The translations under genes were made by a program, and so were the position numbers. This document shows positions 47,601-56,575 of a stretch of 64,000 nucleotides of DNA, piece by piece; the stretch's first letter is position 1, and every line of letters starts with the position of its first letter. Origin of the DNA: Alentia gelatinosa. Its lineage: Eukaryota; Annelida; Polychaeta; Phyllodocida; Polynoidae. Location: contig OX465580.1 of the NCBI GenBank assembly GCA_950022655.1, positions 44,142,028 through 44,206,027 on the forward strand, written 5' to 3'. The notes beneath the pieces were generated by a model. It saw only the letters and a list, made by a program, of their open reading frames with translations, made no database searches and was not told the origin of the DNA.

Positions 47601-50600
47601 ATGGTATTGTTATGTATATATATATACTATTATATCTAAAAGTTATAACGATGCATCATTTCTGGAATCATAACAGATTTTGGATATACTACCTCAAACC
47701 CTGCATCAATGCACTTGCTAAATCGTGAGGTGAATTGGGACTATGCTGACATGTTTCTGTAAACCTCCTAAAACTTTACGACATGCTGCGACGGAAAGAC
47801 CTCCGGACGCTTTGATGTCGGCGATGACGGTAACGCGTATCGCCGACATCGTAGAGCGTCGAGAGGTCTATACTACTATAGCACGTCATAGTCAATCGTA
47901 GTATATGGGTAGCCTGTCTACATATCTTATATAACCTGAACCGTGATATTATTGAATTAGAAAGTAAAACGATGTACTTACATTGAATATCAAGATCCAT
48001 ATATCCATCCTCAGTAACGTGCGGCAAATCCCCTTTTGCGGTGCAATATAACTTCCTCTCGTGATCCAAATAATTAAATGTCAGGTTACTTGTCCTGTAA
48101 GTCACTTTACCGAGGAATATCCGCAGAGGGGAATCAAGTCTGCCAACAGAAAACTGTTTAAAACTCGTCTCTGGGAATCCCGCCACTTGAAAATATTTTG
48201 TGACGTCACGCGGGTGTTGCCCTGTGACGTCATTTGTGAAAATGACAACCTTCGGGGCCCAATTGCTGAGATAGATGGAGCAGGAAATAGACTCTTTGCG
48301 TCCCGCTATGGACTCCAGCAGAGCACCGGCGGTGAAGGTGCCGTTCTTTGAGGGCACCGTACTTGGCCGGACGTGCATGCCTTGAATGGGTCCTGTGAGA
48401 AGAACAAGAACACGTAGGCGTAGGGTAACAGTCCAGTCCGCACTATACATGGCTCACTCCCTCACTGATTAGTATCCGCATTAGGAAAGCAATAGTCAAT
48501 AGAGAATAAGGGAGAATAGGAACATACATAGATACTTGCAATTCACCACCCTTCCGGGAGTACACTCAGAGGGCTTTGGAGTGTCGTAAACGGGTATATG
48601 TTTAAATATCTCATTTTATGACAGCGGCGCGTAATATAATGAGATGTTAGTTTAAGTGCTTAACTTCCAGTATCCGTAACATTAGGAAAGGAAACGTCCT
48701 TACTGTGGACGAAATGGTTCCTGTTCGAGGCCAGTCGTCGATTTCATACGGACACCATAGGCCGAAAGCATATGAAATCAACAACTGACCGAGAACGAGA
48801 ACCGTTTCGTCTACAGTAATCATTAACTGATTTACTAAATATTTGATAAATTCATTTTCTCTCCTCTCTCGTGTTTCATTCGTCATTATCTTCAGAATCC
48901 TCATAACTAGGGACATGTGCAACGGGACGTAGAACAGTACTGGCAAAGTATTTGTCAGACTAATATCTGACCATACTTTGTTTCATAACCGAATCTCCAT
49001 TTAATGTAAAGGCATTACTATTGTTGTGTAAAGGTTTCTGTCAGTCGTTGATAGGCTGTCCAGGCGGTTCATTCTAAGTTTTCAGAATCTACTGTGATGA
49101 TGTAGTCTAAGTCTTTACCGAATGCATTGTTCAGTCCTCTTTACTAAAAACACAATTCAATCATGGGAAGTAACATATTTGTAAAACAAGGCATTCCACG
49201 TGTGATAGATGTATACGTTCCTATATGATCAGTAATTGGAAATAACATGCCATACATTTCAATCATTACCTTTGACTGGCCACACCAAAGGTTCAGGCGC
49301 TAGATTGTTGCCGTTGTCAAAAGAAGTAAGGAACAATGTTGCTACCTTCCCCGAGCATGCACTTTTATCTAATGTAATTTCAAAGGATCGTGTTGATGCA
49401 CCAATAACAAGGGATTTATGTTAAATGTAAGCTGAATGATGATGATTTTCAGAAAGCCTTATGACAAAATTCGAAAGCAACGGTTTTATCCTGTTGAACT
49501 ACTTGAATTATCGGATGACGTCATAAACATAAACAAGACAACATAAAACGAGATACAATGAATACATGATCTTAGATCTGCGTTAATTGGGAGACATACT
49601 CACGATACACTTATTTCTTGTTGCAATTAGTCAGTGGAATGTTGCATACATCTGTTGGGGATTTGCACACACTCATTAGTGTGCATATAAATAACACCGT
49701 ATAATCGATATCGCCACAGCTTTCTTTTTAATTGCGTACGTCCTCCAGAATCAGATGTTATGCCCTGTAAAGATCTAATCTTGCATTCCATCTCTAACGT
49801 GAACGTTAATCTTAATCCTTTTCAAATATGCACATCTAATCTAGAGCTCTCATCTTCCACATAAGACCAGCATGTCACGACTTTGTTATAAAACTATGTA
49901 ATTGAAATCATATTTCTCTCCAATCTACAAGCTCATACCGAGAAGAATTCACTTATATTTATCCTTAGACAATCTGCTTTAATTACTCCTATGTTTGGAA
50001 CCCATAGCTCTGTCATGTACGGTGTCTGTATTAGTATTAGAAAATACCCATTTTTGTAAATCCATATAAATTTTGTTTGTGTGCTAATACCTCAGAATCA
50101 TCACTCGGTGATCTCTACAAAATAAACATCTTTCACATCAAAGCTTTCAGAAAATTAAAATGGGGAATTGGTGTGTGTTAACTGTACATGCTTATATGAA
50201 GCACGTTTCGCATCTTATGCAGAGCGGAAGTGATGGTCGTTCTTTCTGCTAGGTATGGTATCCATTTGACAGTATTTCTAGCGGGGACGGAAATGGCTTC
50301 AGGGAGTCTTGATAATTTCAGAGATATCCTAATTTATACGGGAATACCAAACAAATTTGATAAGAATGTGAAAATAGCTGTGTGGTAGACATTATTTAGC
50401 TTTACATTCTATTCCGTTTCATAACGTTCGTTAACGTTCATTTACCCTTCTTTACGTATTGTGGCGTATTACCAAGTTCATCTACGTATTAGAAATGCAT
50501 AGAGATAAGTCTTAAATTGTTGAAACTCATTCTGACATCGCGTTTTTCCAACTTCTTTTCACGTTCATTTACGCATTCCGACGTATGTTTACGCATCTCC

Positions 50601-53600
50601 GGGTTTTGTCACGATTACGACGTATTTGCAGCTTTCATAAAACGCAAATAAACGTAGGTGTGCGTACAAGGAAAAACGCCGTTTTTCTACGCCAGTATGA
50701 CTGAGGCATTAATGTATTCACGGCCCTGGTACATCTTCTGTCAAACGGCCTGCTCGCCTCGACAGATTAACATATATACTTATGTGTGATTTCAACAATT
50801 GTACCCAAAACAGCGATATCCACTTCTGTATTCATGTACTCCTTCTGGTCCCTGAGGATGCGGCATGCCCACAAACCACTGTCTTCTGGCTGGGTAGCTG
50901 GAAGCAAATTTACGTGTACGTCTTATCACCAGGTACGTGATAAAGCATATATCTTTTAGTGTAAATCTATATTGTATTTTTCGCATTAATATCACGAGGA
51001 TTTAAAACAAACCCCTACAGCATGAGCTGAACAATGTATATGGCGACATCACGGATTACTTCAATTCTATCACGGTCTGTTTTCTAATAGTGCAGAATAT
51101 TATGTTTAACGGTGAAGTATTCCCATGTTATTAAGATAATGAATTGGGAATCTGCTCAACATTCAGATTCTGCAATAGTTTAATCTGGTATTTGGCGCAT
51201 TAGTTTCATTAATAAACATAGTCATCCAACAAAATGTCTTAAGGTGAATTACGAAATTAAAATTGAAATAGAAATAGAAATAGAAATATAAAATCCATCC
51301 AGCAGGTATAAATCCACTCTCTTTACACAGGCACACAGTTCCAGCCACTAACATACACGGAGGGGAGATAGGTAATGTTCTCTAGGGGCTGCCAATTTGT
51401 TCCCGAGTAGGTCTTCTCCACTGCTGGAGGCAAACATTTAGGCATTCTTCACTATTGGTGGCGCAAAAACTGGAATGGGTATGGGGGGGGGGGGGGCATG
51501 ATAGAAAACTTTGAAAGACAGTTGATTTTGTACATCAAAGAGCCACTATACCGTTAGCCACTTGGCGACTGATTTATGAACTAACAATGGCTGTGTCCCC
51601 GATAGGCCCATGAAGCCAGTCTTTAAAAGAGCCACACAGAGACAGACTCTATAACACAAAGGCATGCTTAGCCATCGTCTAACCCCCACATAGGCTCAAA
51701 GAGACGCACACAACCATGAAGCCAGTCCCTAACAAACAGTGGCGTTCAGAGTCCGTCTCAAACATGCAACAGACAAAGCCCGCCTTTAAGACACACAGAC
51801 ATGGACAGACAGTCCCTAACAGAACAAAAGAGTTGCTCACAGGAGATGACGAGTGTCAGTGAGCCGCTGCTTGTCTCTGTCAAACGGTACCGGCCCGTAT
51901 CTTGCAGAACACTACTCAGTGATGTACGGTTGGCCATGACATAAGGCCAAGCGCGTGGTTGGAACACTTGTTTCCGTATTCCAGGATACGTCACCACAAT
52001 CGTTACCTTGATGATCTGTGGACAAAATGTTAGTTTCAGATTTTTGTGAATGCAATTTATACAACTTATCATTGGAGGAAATTTACTGTGATGTGGCTTT
52101 TAGTCAAAGTGGCAACCATGAGGAAGTACTAACATCTGTCTTATACAGGTTATTAGAGAAGTGATGTGACCTTTATTGTCGTAGATAACGTCATGCTGTG
52201 AAAGGACATATGCTGTAGCCAATGGAAGTGAATTCTGCAAAGGGTTAATTGTTCTTTTTTAGTTTGTTTTTTTAATTTAGAAGCAAAAGCAGTTCTTTCA
52301 TTCGAAAGATCTTCCACTGTTAGGAGAATGTCACCATTACAGGATTACATCTAGGTAAATTATACATCATATTATGTTAGTTAAAGTGATACCAGGTATA
52401 ATGCTTAACCGGATTCACAAGTCATACATCTAGAAGATACAGGGTGGAGAATGATAATGAAGGATGATAAATAGAAGTTTGTTTTACATCGGTTCCTTTT
52501 AATTCATTCGTTAATAAAATAAATTCCTCTTATATCCCTTTTGAAGGCCATTATAGTTTTGCTACGTTGAATTACAGCATCTAAGTTGTTCCATAATTTC
52601 TGGCCTCTGTACTGAGGCGATCTAAAAATGATTGCATTTAATTCGCATTTCTTTGAACCTAACTTTGTTCGCGCTTCCTGTATGCCTATCCCTCAAATCC
52701 AGTAAGCACACATTTTTTTATTTCTTGTATAACAGGCTTAATAATTGCATATTTCGTCGGACATCTAGATAATCCACATTACATTTTCTGTGTAGTTCCA
52801 CAGTACTTTGCAATCTGCTAAATCTAGCTTGGGATATTCTTAATGCACGGTTTTGTAAACGTTGTAAACTCTCTATTGACTCCCTAATACTACTATCAAT
52901 AACATAAGAACAATATTCTAAGAGAGGCCTAATAGTAACTTTATAAATGGAAATTGCTATCGGTTCATTAATATATTTAAATAGTTTGGCTAATTTGAAC
53001 AATTTTGAATTGACATTGTGTTTGATACCTTTAATGTGTTTTTTGAAATTCAAATTATTATCTATGCTGACTCCCAGATAACGATAACTATGTACTTGTA
53101 ACAATACTACATCATTACATGTTATTGTTAAATTTGGCAAATAACGCATTCTTTGTTCAGAAGCATACCACACAACTTTGGTTTTGTCACTGTTAATTGT
53201 CATACCATTATTAAGACACCATTGAACTATTATATTAATATAATTTTGGAGGTCACTGGTCACTACAGCAGGATCTCTCCCGTCACAGTAAACAACAAGA
53301 TCATCAGCATATTGAATGTGTTTTCCCGTAAATAAATTTTAGCACATGTCGTTTACAAACATGTTGAACAATAAAGGGCCAAGTACACTGCCTTGCGGTA
53401 CACCAACTTCTACTGATTTAACATTGGACATACAATTATTAACAAATACCCTTTGTTCTCTATTTTCTAAATAATTATGAATCCAGTATATGTAATTAGG
53501 AGGTAAGTTAATCAAACTATGTATGTTGGCTATTAACAAATCGTGAGGAACCGCGTCAAAGGCCTTATGCAAATCTACATAACAACTAGCTATGACATTA

Positions 53601-56332
53601 CGATTATTACGTCCAATAAACAAATCAACAGTATAGTCATATACTGCATCCGTGGTTCCCATGTTCTGTCTAAAACCATACTGACTTTTAACAAGTACAT
53701 TATTTACACTTAGAAATTCATTAACAAAACGGTGCATAATTTTTTCCAATATTTTCACTGGACTGGGGAATAAGGTTATGGGCCTCCAATTACTAATTTT
53801 ATGTTTGTCACCACCCTTAGGGATAGGTATGATCGTACCGACGTTCCAGTCATCAGGGATTATATGGTGATCGACAGAACATTGATACAAATAAGTGATT
53901 TCGTTAATTAAAATTAGCATAGTGTCCTTAATCACCGTACCTGAAATATTCTGCAATCCTGAACTCTTATTAATGTTGATATCTCGAATGAAACCAAGGA
54001 CATCATTCATATTAACAGTCATTTTCTCCATAGGGGTCATGTTTCGGACATTGTTTAATTGATCAAGAAGTTGAAAATATAGGGTTGTATCTCGATTATT
54101 GAATAACTGTGAGCCTATTCCTGCCAAATATTCATTCATATACTGGGCTGTTTCGTCATAGGAAATTTCTCGCTTAGATTCGCTATCAATCAATCCACAA
54201 TCAACTTTTGAACCTACACCATTAAGTAATTCGTTTGTTAACCTCCAAAACTCTTGTGGTTTATTTTTAACCATTTCTAGTTGAGATACACAAAATTCCT
54301 GTTTAGCCTCTTTCAGATTTCTCTTAATTTCATTGTTTAATCGCCTGGCCTTCTTAATCAGCTCTTTGTCTTTAGTACTTAAATATCTTTCCATCAATTT
54401 ACGTCTTTCTTCAATTTTCCAAAAAAACATCATCAGAAACCCATGGGTCTTTGCGCTTTACAAACTACATACGCCTAATAGGACATTTTTTATCCAAGTA
54501 TTCAGTTATTAAATCTAAAATGAATTTTTTTGGAACATAGTACATTAGGATCAGAAGAATTCCAGTAATTGGCCCAGTCCTTATCATATAAATATTCAGC
54601 TAGAGACTCTTTAGTATAATTTTTATAAGATCTTCCATTAAATTAAATACCACTCCTTTTCTCTTTTTCTTTCTTTTTGATTGCATATGTGGGTAAGTGA
54701 TCGGAAATCAGATCACCCTTCACTCCAGACTCTTTAATGAATAGACAGTTAGTGAACATAATAGTGCCAGAATGATCATTTGGTCTTGTGATTTCATGTA
54801 TAAGCTGTCTCAACTCATAATCTCTGAAAAAATCAATTAACTGAGTCTTTGCAACGTTATTGTGATCAGAAAGGTCACAATTAAAGTCACCAATAACCCA
54901 TTGTTCAGTATTGCATATCCTATTGGAGTTTAGTATTGTTAGATATTGGAAATGATGCATCATTACTCACCATCTAAAGGTCAACCCTTTAAGGGTGGGC
55001 AATGTGAAGCCCCTATGAATGATTAATGGAAAAGGTAATGACCAAACCACTTACCTGTACCTCCATGGAATGCTCCATTCCGGAGACCTCACATGTAAAA
55101 ACGAGGTCAGTATTAGTGACGGCCTTGAACCCTGACCTCTGGTTCACCATTTTCCTTGTTCCCCGGTCTGCCGTAACGAACACCTCCAAGCTGACAGTCC
55201 AGCAGTAGGAAACTAGAGCTAGAAGACAACCAGCAGACCCACATCAATGTCGTCTGCTATCTTTGGCAATGTTAAGAAGCTTATATAATACCTGGACACT
55301 TACTCTCGTAAAACTGGATGAGTCAAAACCTGACTCGTTTTAATCTTGGCGTGTCGTGGCATACGGTGGCCAAGATTAAAACGAGTCAGGTTTTGATTTT
55401 ATCCTACCCGTCTCATCGATTTTGGAATATTACGTGATAACAATTCTGTATGCCACTAGTAGCATATAAAACTCTATATGCCAGTCAGTGTGGCATACGG
55501 AAACTCAATGTTAAGCCTATGGGATTTTATATTAGGGGTAGGATAAAATGAGACGACAAAAGCACGACCAAGTCCTGGGTCATCTCGTCCCCTTCAATTA
55601 GTTTTAAATTTTGCTGAGATCTGGGCTAGGAGGCTACTCTCTCTATAGTAGGGAAATACTAAAATACCAGAAGTATTAGTGACTCCTACATGGAAGAACG
55701 TCTTATGGCAAATGTACATGTACTACGTCGTAGATTATGTTGACTGAATGATAAAAATGAAACAATCTTGATTTGTCCTATGTGCACTTATCTCATGGGG
55801 TTAGGTGTCAAAAACCAATCAGAGGCTATTGTCTTCTGCAATCACTTAACCTTGATATCACCTTTGCTACAGATCACATAAATGATAAGGACAAATAAAC
55901 TTGGAGAGTGCTCTTATCTATGTTAGAAGAGGAATTTTCAGTAAAATTCCTGGTTCTACCGAGATCATTGAAGCAGGAAATTAATCTTCATTGATTATGT
56001 ATAACTGCCAAATCATAGTCACATTAGAATACTGTTCCTGTAATACAATCTGAGATTCATAAGGAAATGCACCTCTAGCTATAGGCTACTAGAACTCACT
56101 GTTCGTATTACGCAATGTAATTTGGTATTTAGGCGCATATCCCATAAGCTAAACAACATATATTTTGTAGCTATCTTTACTTGATTAATTTTGAAAATCC
56201 TCTCTCATACTGCAATATTATTACGGATCATGGCCTCAAGGAGACACAACCAATTGAAAACAGGTCAACATTATCTATGTACTCACCCGGAAACAGTGCC
56301 AGAAGGAACAGCAGTCGGCAGTCAGCCTCCAT
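26538..56332 (-). CDS. Immunoglobulin-superfamily protein, partial multi-exon gene
   Basis: Exons in transcript order: 56332-56287 (signal peptide), 55218-55055 and 52015-51841 (Ig1 halves), 49368 or 49431-49270 (tentative), 48392-47982 (Ig2), 43329-43181 and 26670-26538 (Ig3 halves). Splice sites are GT/AG and phases run 1, 0, 1, 1, 1, 0, 1. The split of Ig domains at a phase-0 intron and domain borders at phase-1 introns is the normal IgSF layout. The order of domains and the signal peptide imply a secreted or cell-surface protein. Ig1 and Ig3 lack the usual F-strand Cys. The 3' end (membrane segment or stop) lies beyond 26538 and was not found. Introns hold LINEs, MITEs and satellites; the last recognised intron is about 16.5 kb. 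Which IgSF family it belongs to (adhesion, immune-like) cannot be said. Confidence 0.75.
27846..28930. repeat. 63-bp minisatellite, about 17 copies
   Basis: Unit starts GAAAAGTCAGGGCTTAGCCA, then TCATTGCATGCTAA and GTCAGACTTTGACATTTTCC; successive starts are 63 bp apart (for example 27883 and 27946). As 63 is a multiple of three, the + strand frame stays open over several stretches, giving a 21-residue peptide repeat of the EKSGLSHHCM type. Stops and indels between stretches argue against a real protein. Confidence 0.95.
29095..29335 (-). pseudogene. LINE reverse transcriptase scrap with YADD
   Basis: Minus-strand translation gives SPLLFIIYINDPEESVRDYD then IKIYADDIVLYM, and after a frame change CARNELTID and KAMIF: RT blocks from the SPLLF motif to just beyond the catalytic YADD. 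No other part of a LINE was found around it. Confidence 0.75.
29630..30800. repeat. Degenerate satellite, block 1
   Basis: Repeating phrases CTGAAACAAAATCCTGG, CAGCTTGTATAAT, GCTTTGCCCCCTGGACCCC, GGCAATCTTCCCA and GTAGTCTGAGGTGTGTGAC recur in the same order with units of roughly 110-165 bp, strongly diverged. No coding potential. Confidence 0.75.
30801..31379. other. Sequence separating the two satellite blocks
   Basis: No gene recognised. It contains GGTTCGAATAC at 31281-31291, which resembles a tRNA B box, but no matching A box or cloverleaf was found. Confidence 0.4.
31380..31855. repeat. Degenerate satellite, block 2
   Basis: The same unit as 29630-30800, resuming after about 0.58 kb of different sequence, so the array was probably split by an insertion or by rearrangement. 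Confidence 0.75.
32170..32530 (-). pseudogene. Decayed coding remnant, possibly LINE ORF1
   Basis: Minus-strand frame VPWVMCKNAGESLDKFLDLV, then SERELEVRLLKTEAD (coiled-coil like), then after stops another frame with GLGATVGAVGGFDNEK and EITRSIEEEQ. A W-x-C..C stretch followed by a coiled coil is seen in LINE ORF1 proteins. Alternatively, DNGIYLCIS resembles an Ig F strand, but it lies in an intron of the IgSF gene that is already spanned by matching exons. Confidence 0.35.
33294..33735 (-). pseudogene. LINE C-terminal remnant
   Basis: Minus-strand text FDCGDTFIQKSSMYLTERLQ, RISLRANPGTSIETLHRQA, YRSKMADYVDNRNIGKR and GSRYWNNLPNYVRRI is the typical end of a CR1/Jockey-like ORF2, broken by at least two frameshifts and a stop. 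The start of the fragment abuts the left arm of a large hairpin at 33725. Confidence 0.7.
33725..33871. repeat. Large imperfect hairpin (fold-back element)
   Basis: The arms GACCATGCCTTACAAGG...GTACGGAAC (left) and GTTCCGTAC...CTTGTACAAGCATGGT (right) pair over about 55-65 bp around a loop of about 14 bp. The reverse complement of AGATGATAATTTACGG matches CGGATAATTATCATCGA. It may be a MITE inserted at the edge of the LINE remnant. Confidence 0.75.
34246..35773. mobile_element. Outer TWA-target MITE interrupted by a related MITE
   Basis: Ends pair as AAAGACCAATACACACTTA on the left and AAAGACCAATATACACTTA as reverse complement of the right end. Immediate flanks are TAA and TTA. The left terminal repeat is interrupted by the inner element at 34264; skipping it gives ACACTTAGCTATATTTTCCC, which resumes the terminal repeat seen on the right. 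No transposase frame. Confidence 0.7.
34264..35109. mobile_element. Inner TTA-flanked MITE nested in the outer one
   Basis: TTA at 34261-34263 and 35110-35112. Ends AGGCCAATGCACACATAGCG and, reverse-complemented, AGCCCAACGCACACTTAGCA (17 of 21 match over the ends). The interior is built from repeated GATATTTTCC, TGCGATAT and GGCAAAA phrases in both orientations. Same family vocabulary as 17544-18469. Confidence 0.7.
35790..37001. other. Interval without a recognised feature
   Basis: A less AT-rich patch at about 35950-36500 is open in several frames but has no recognisable protein similarity or matched splice sites. The rest is AT-rich. Confidence 0.4.
37321..37349. repeat. Perfect 13-bp hairpin inside the TAA-flanked element
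   Basis: AGTGTAAAAGCAG, 3-base loop AGA, then its exact reverse complement. Confidence 0.9.
37550..38385 (+). pseudogene. LINE C-terminal remnant with a microsatellite expansion
   Basis: Reads LKVKKPCTEQFKTSPVYKGV, then an ATT/TTA expansion (37901-37950), then in another frame LSWNQLPHEIHNQKVSRSKL and a stop. This is the YKG..LWN.LP.EI.. end of CR1/Jockey ORF2 with the repeat grown in the middle. The 3' end AACAC..ACTGCAGGTGAATGTTACC..AATAAAAATAATTTGAAAAAA looks like a LINE tail. Inserted within the TAA-flanked element. Confidence 0.7.
37901..37950. repeat. (ATT)n microsatellite
   Basis: Near-perfect ATT tract with two interruptions, inside the LINE remnant. Confidence 0.95.
39247..43180. 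other. Intronic interval of the IgSF gene
   Basis: No exon recognised. It holds a candidate MITE (40338-40514) and two CCAGAGC..GCTCTGG short hairpins (about 41681-41708 and 41811-41838). The frame open at 39649-39927 has no supporting similarity. Confidence 0.4.
40338..40514. mobile_element. Candidate MITE with GTCAGGG-type ends
   Basis: Left end GTCAGGGGCCCGTTTCAATA; right end, reverse-complemented, GTCAGGGCCAGGGAGC. Inside, GTCACTAT occurs in both orientations (CCCGTCACTAT, AATAGTGAC, GTCACTATTGG). CAGGGGCCCGTTTC ends are common on animal MITEs, but the pairing here is short and no target duplication was verified. Confidence 0.4.
43181..43329 (-). CDS. IgSF gene exon: first half of Ig3
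   Basis: Phase 1 to phase 0. Encodes CDPPTVFLPLGAESASLSCS then NPEPEVSWRTGG: A' strand, B-strand Cys and C-strand Trp in textbook spacing. Donor GTG|GTGAGT. Confidence 0.85.
44212..46386 (-). pseudogene. LINE B reverse transcriptase, 724-codon open frame
   Basis: An unbroken frame holds the linker (GRSYRNYSKDDLK, STPWMTEDIISKIKEKDY), then RT motifs VQIVPLKKNG, LRPISLLPLPGKILEK, QGGFRKGHSTI, ATFIDLSKAFDTDSHN, GVPQGSILGPLLFLIYINDL, VNLYADDTVIFA, then FSYLGIKLDKRLTF, LQILQNKALRIATRA and YKCAYYWNAMPP near the end. The catalytic Asp residues are all there. The frame opens 49 bases inside the end of the endonuclease frame, so a single frameshift separates them. Confidence 0.9.
46338..46985 (-). 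pseudogene. LINE B endonuclease (EEP/APE type), partial
   Basis: Visible blocks: DILTFSES, a TGA where Trp is expected, then GGGVGAYIKNK, IVIGTIYKP, IILGDFSTNY (family consensus GDFN, here Ser) and ISDHICLY with the catalytic SDH. The N-terminus is missing. The open part from an ATG at 46817 runs 159 codons and then shifts frame relative to the RT. Confidence 0.8.
46986..47773. other. Intronic spacer
   Basis: AT-rich, nothing recognised. Confidence 0.4.
47774..47895. repeat. Hairpin element in the intron after the Ig2 exon
   Basis: The inner arms GATGTCGGCGAT (47816-47827) and ATCGCCGACATC pair perfectly; pairing continues outward as GACCTC..GACGC and its reverse complement, total arm about 50 bp with mismatches and a loop of about 14 bp. 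Located about 90 bp downstream of the exon donor at 47981. Confidence 0.7.
47982..48392 (-). CDS. IgSF gene exon: complete Ig2 domain
   Basis: Strong acceptor (TTCTTGTTCTTCTCACAG), phase 1 to phase 1, 411 nt. Encodes RKESISCSIYLSNWAPKVV with the B-strand Cys and C-strand Trp, later SNLTFNYLDHERKLYCTAKG with the F-strand Cys, then YMDLDIQ. Several N-x-S/T sites. Donor T|GTAAGT. The open frame continues upstream through the acceptor to an ATG, which is likely read-through of the intron. Confidence 0.8.
48701..48818. repeat. Hairpin element, 48-bp arms
   Basis: Left arm starts TACTGTGGACGAAATGGTTC and ends GATTTCATA; right arm, reverse-complemented, starts TACTGTAGACGAAACGGTTC and ends GATTTCATA. 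About 40 of 48 positions pair around a 22-bp loop. The open frame over it is incidental. Confidence 0.8.
49270..49431 (-). CDS. IgSF gene, tentative exon between Ig1 and Ig2
   Basis: Encodes RSFEITLDKSACSGKVATLF and LAPEPLVWPVKG, ending AAAG|GTAATG in phase 1, exactly the phase needed to join the Ig2 exon. With the acceptor CATTCAG (start 49431) the exon is phase 1 but has one in-frame TAA near its start; with the weaker acceptor ACATTAG (start 49368) it is 99 nt, phase 1 and fully open. Joining exon 3 directly to the Ig2 exon would create TGA, which supports an exon here. Confidence 0.4.
49440..51580. other. Intronic interval of the IgSF gene
   Basis: No supported exon or element. A G12-14 tract lies near 51484-51496. 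Confidence 0.4.
51585..51835. repeat. Degenerate short tandem repeat
   Basis: CATGAAGCCAGTCYYTAA and CACACAGACAGACAGTC-like phrases recur every 35-60 bp. Similar phrases (GTCTCTAACACAC, CAGACCTAGACAG) are seen at about 59665-59785. Confidence 0.55.
51841..52015 (-). CDS. IgSF gene exon 3: second half of Ig1
   Basis: Acceptor TTTTGTCCACAG, phase 0 entry. Encodes TSLSSVLQDTGRYRLTETS and GSLTLVIS: the D.G.Y F-strand motif is clear, but the residue where Cys is normal (Y-x-C) is Leu. Leaves in phase 1 at TCCT|GTGAGC. Confidence 0.75.
52520..54433 (-). pseudogene. LINE C reverse transcriptase with a nonsense codon before YADD
   Basis: RT blocks: VGTIIPIPKGGD, NWRPITLFPSPVKILEK, QYGFRQNMGTTDAVYD, ASCYVDLHKAFDAVPHD, GVPQGSVLGPLLFNMFVNDM, then a TAA at 53341-53339, then in the same frame HIQYADDLVVYCD, YRYLGVSIDNNLNF and LQRLQNRALRI. 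Near 52720 the frame is lost, but YRGQKLWNNL and MAFKRDIRG follow. Closest in style to LINE A. Confidence 0.88.
54643..54963 (-). pseudogene. LINE C endonuclease C-terminal part
   Basis: WVIGDFNCDLSDHNN has the EEP catalytic GDFN, followed by LRQLIHEITRPND, IMFTNC (usual DLIFTN) and ISDHLPTYA with the catalytic SDH. Its N-terminal half is missing. The linker between here and the RT (GRSYKNYTKESLAEYLYD, DWANYWNSSDPN, KDPWVSDDV) is present but broken by stops and shifts. Confidence 0.8.
55055..55218 (-). CDS. IgSF gene exon 2: first half of Ig1
   Basis: Acceptor GTTGTCTTCTAG gives phase 1 entry (a second AG six bases later would also need phase 1). Encodes ALVSYCWTVSLEVFVTADRG then NTDLVFTCEVSG, an A/B-strand Ig pattern with the B-strand Cys, up to CAG|GTAAGT in phase 0. 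Confidence 0.75.
55323..55396. repeat. Perfect 28-bp inverted repeat, 18-bp loop
   Basis: TCAAAACCTGACTCGTTTTA and the next eight bases at 55323-55350 are exactly complementary to 55369-55396. An outer inverted match, TTTTATCCTACCC near 55397 with its complement near 55535-55550, suggests a larger composite element of about 240 bp. It lies about 105 bp upstream of the acceptor of IgSF exon 2. Confidence 0.9.
56287..56332 (-). CDS. IgSF gene exon 1: signal peptide
   Basis: ATG at 56332-56330 encodes MEADCRLLFLLALFP, a short N-region and a Leu-rich core, then stops at CCGG|GTGAGT in phase 1. The signal is completed by ALVSYCW from exon 2. A LINE tail lies only about 240 bp upstream. Confidence 0.7.
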
Positions 56333-56575
56333 ATTAGATGAAATCACATTTGCAGCTCTCCTGAAAATATCACACTGCAGTGATCAGAAAGGCTGTTCCC
56401 ATAGCCAAACCGGCAGCCGCTGGTGGTTCCCGCGATGTATTAACGATAATGTAACAAAAAATGGTTAATTTGCAGGTGTCTGGTACATAACAAGGTTAGG
56501 TTGCAGAATATCAGTACCCGCCACCGTGGACGAAAGCCAGCAATTTCCGAGCTTCTGTTATATTGCTATGATGCA

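Larger units (their letters stand above)
52255..54966 (-). mobile_element. CR1/Jockey-like LINE C, 5'-truncated
   Basis: Minus-strand element with end of endonuclease (54963-54643), RT (54433-52718 and on to about 52520), a 3' untranslated region and an A-rich tail at about 52275-52255. It sits inside the intron between the two halves of Ig1 and has the same orientation as the gene. No clean target duplication could be read. Confidence 0.8.

Noticed and set aside
48647..48946. 99-residue minus-strand gene
   Set aside because: It overlaps the 48-bp-arm hairpin and has no similarity or splice support.
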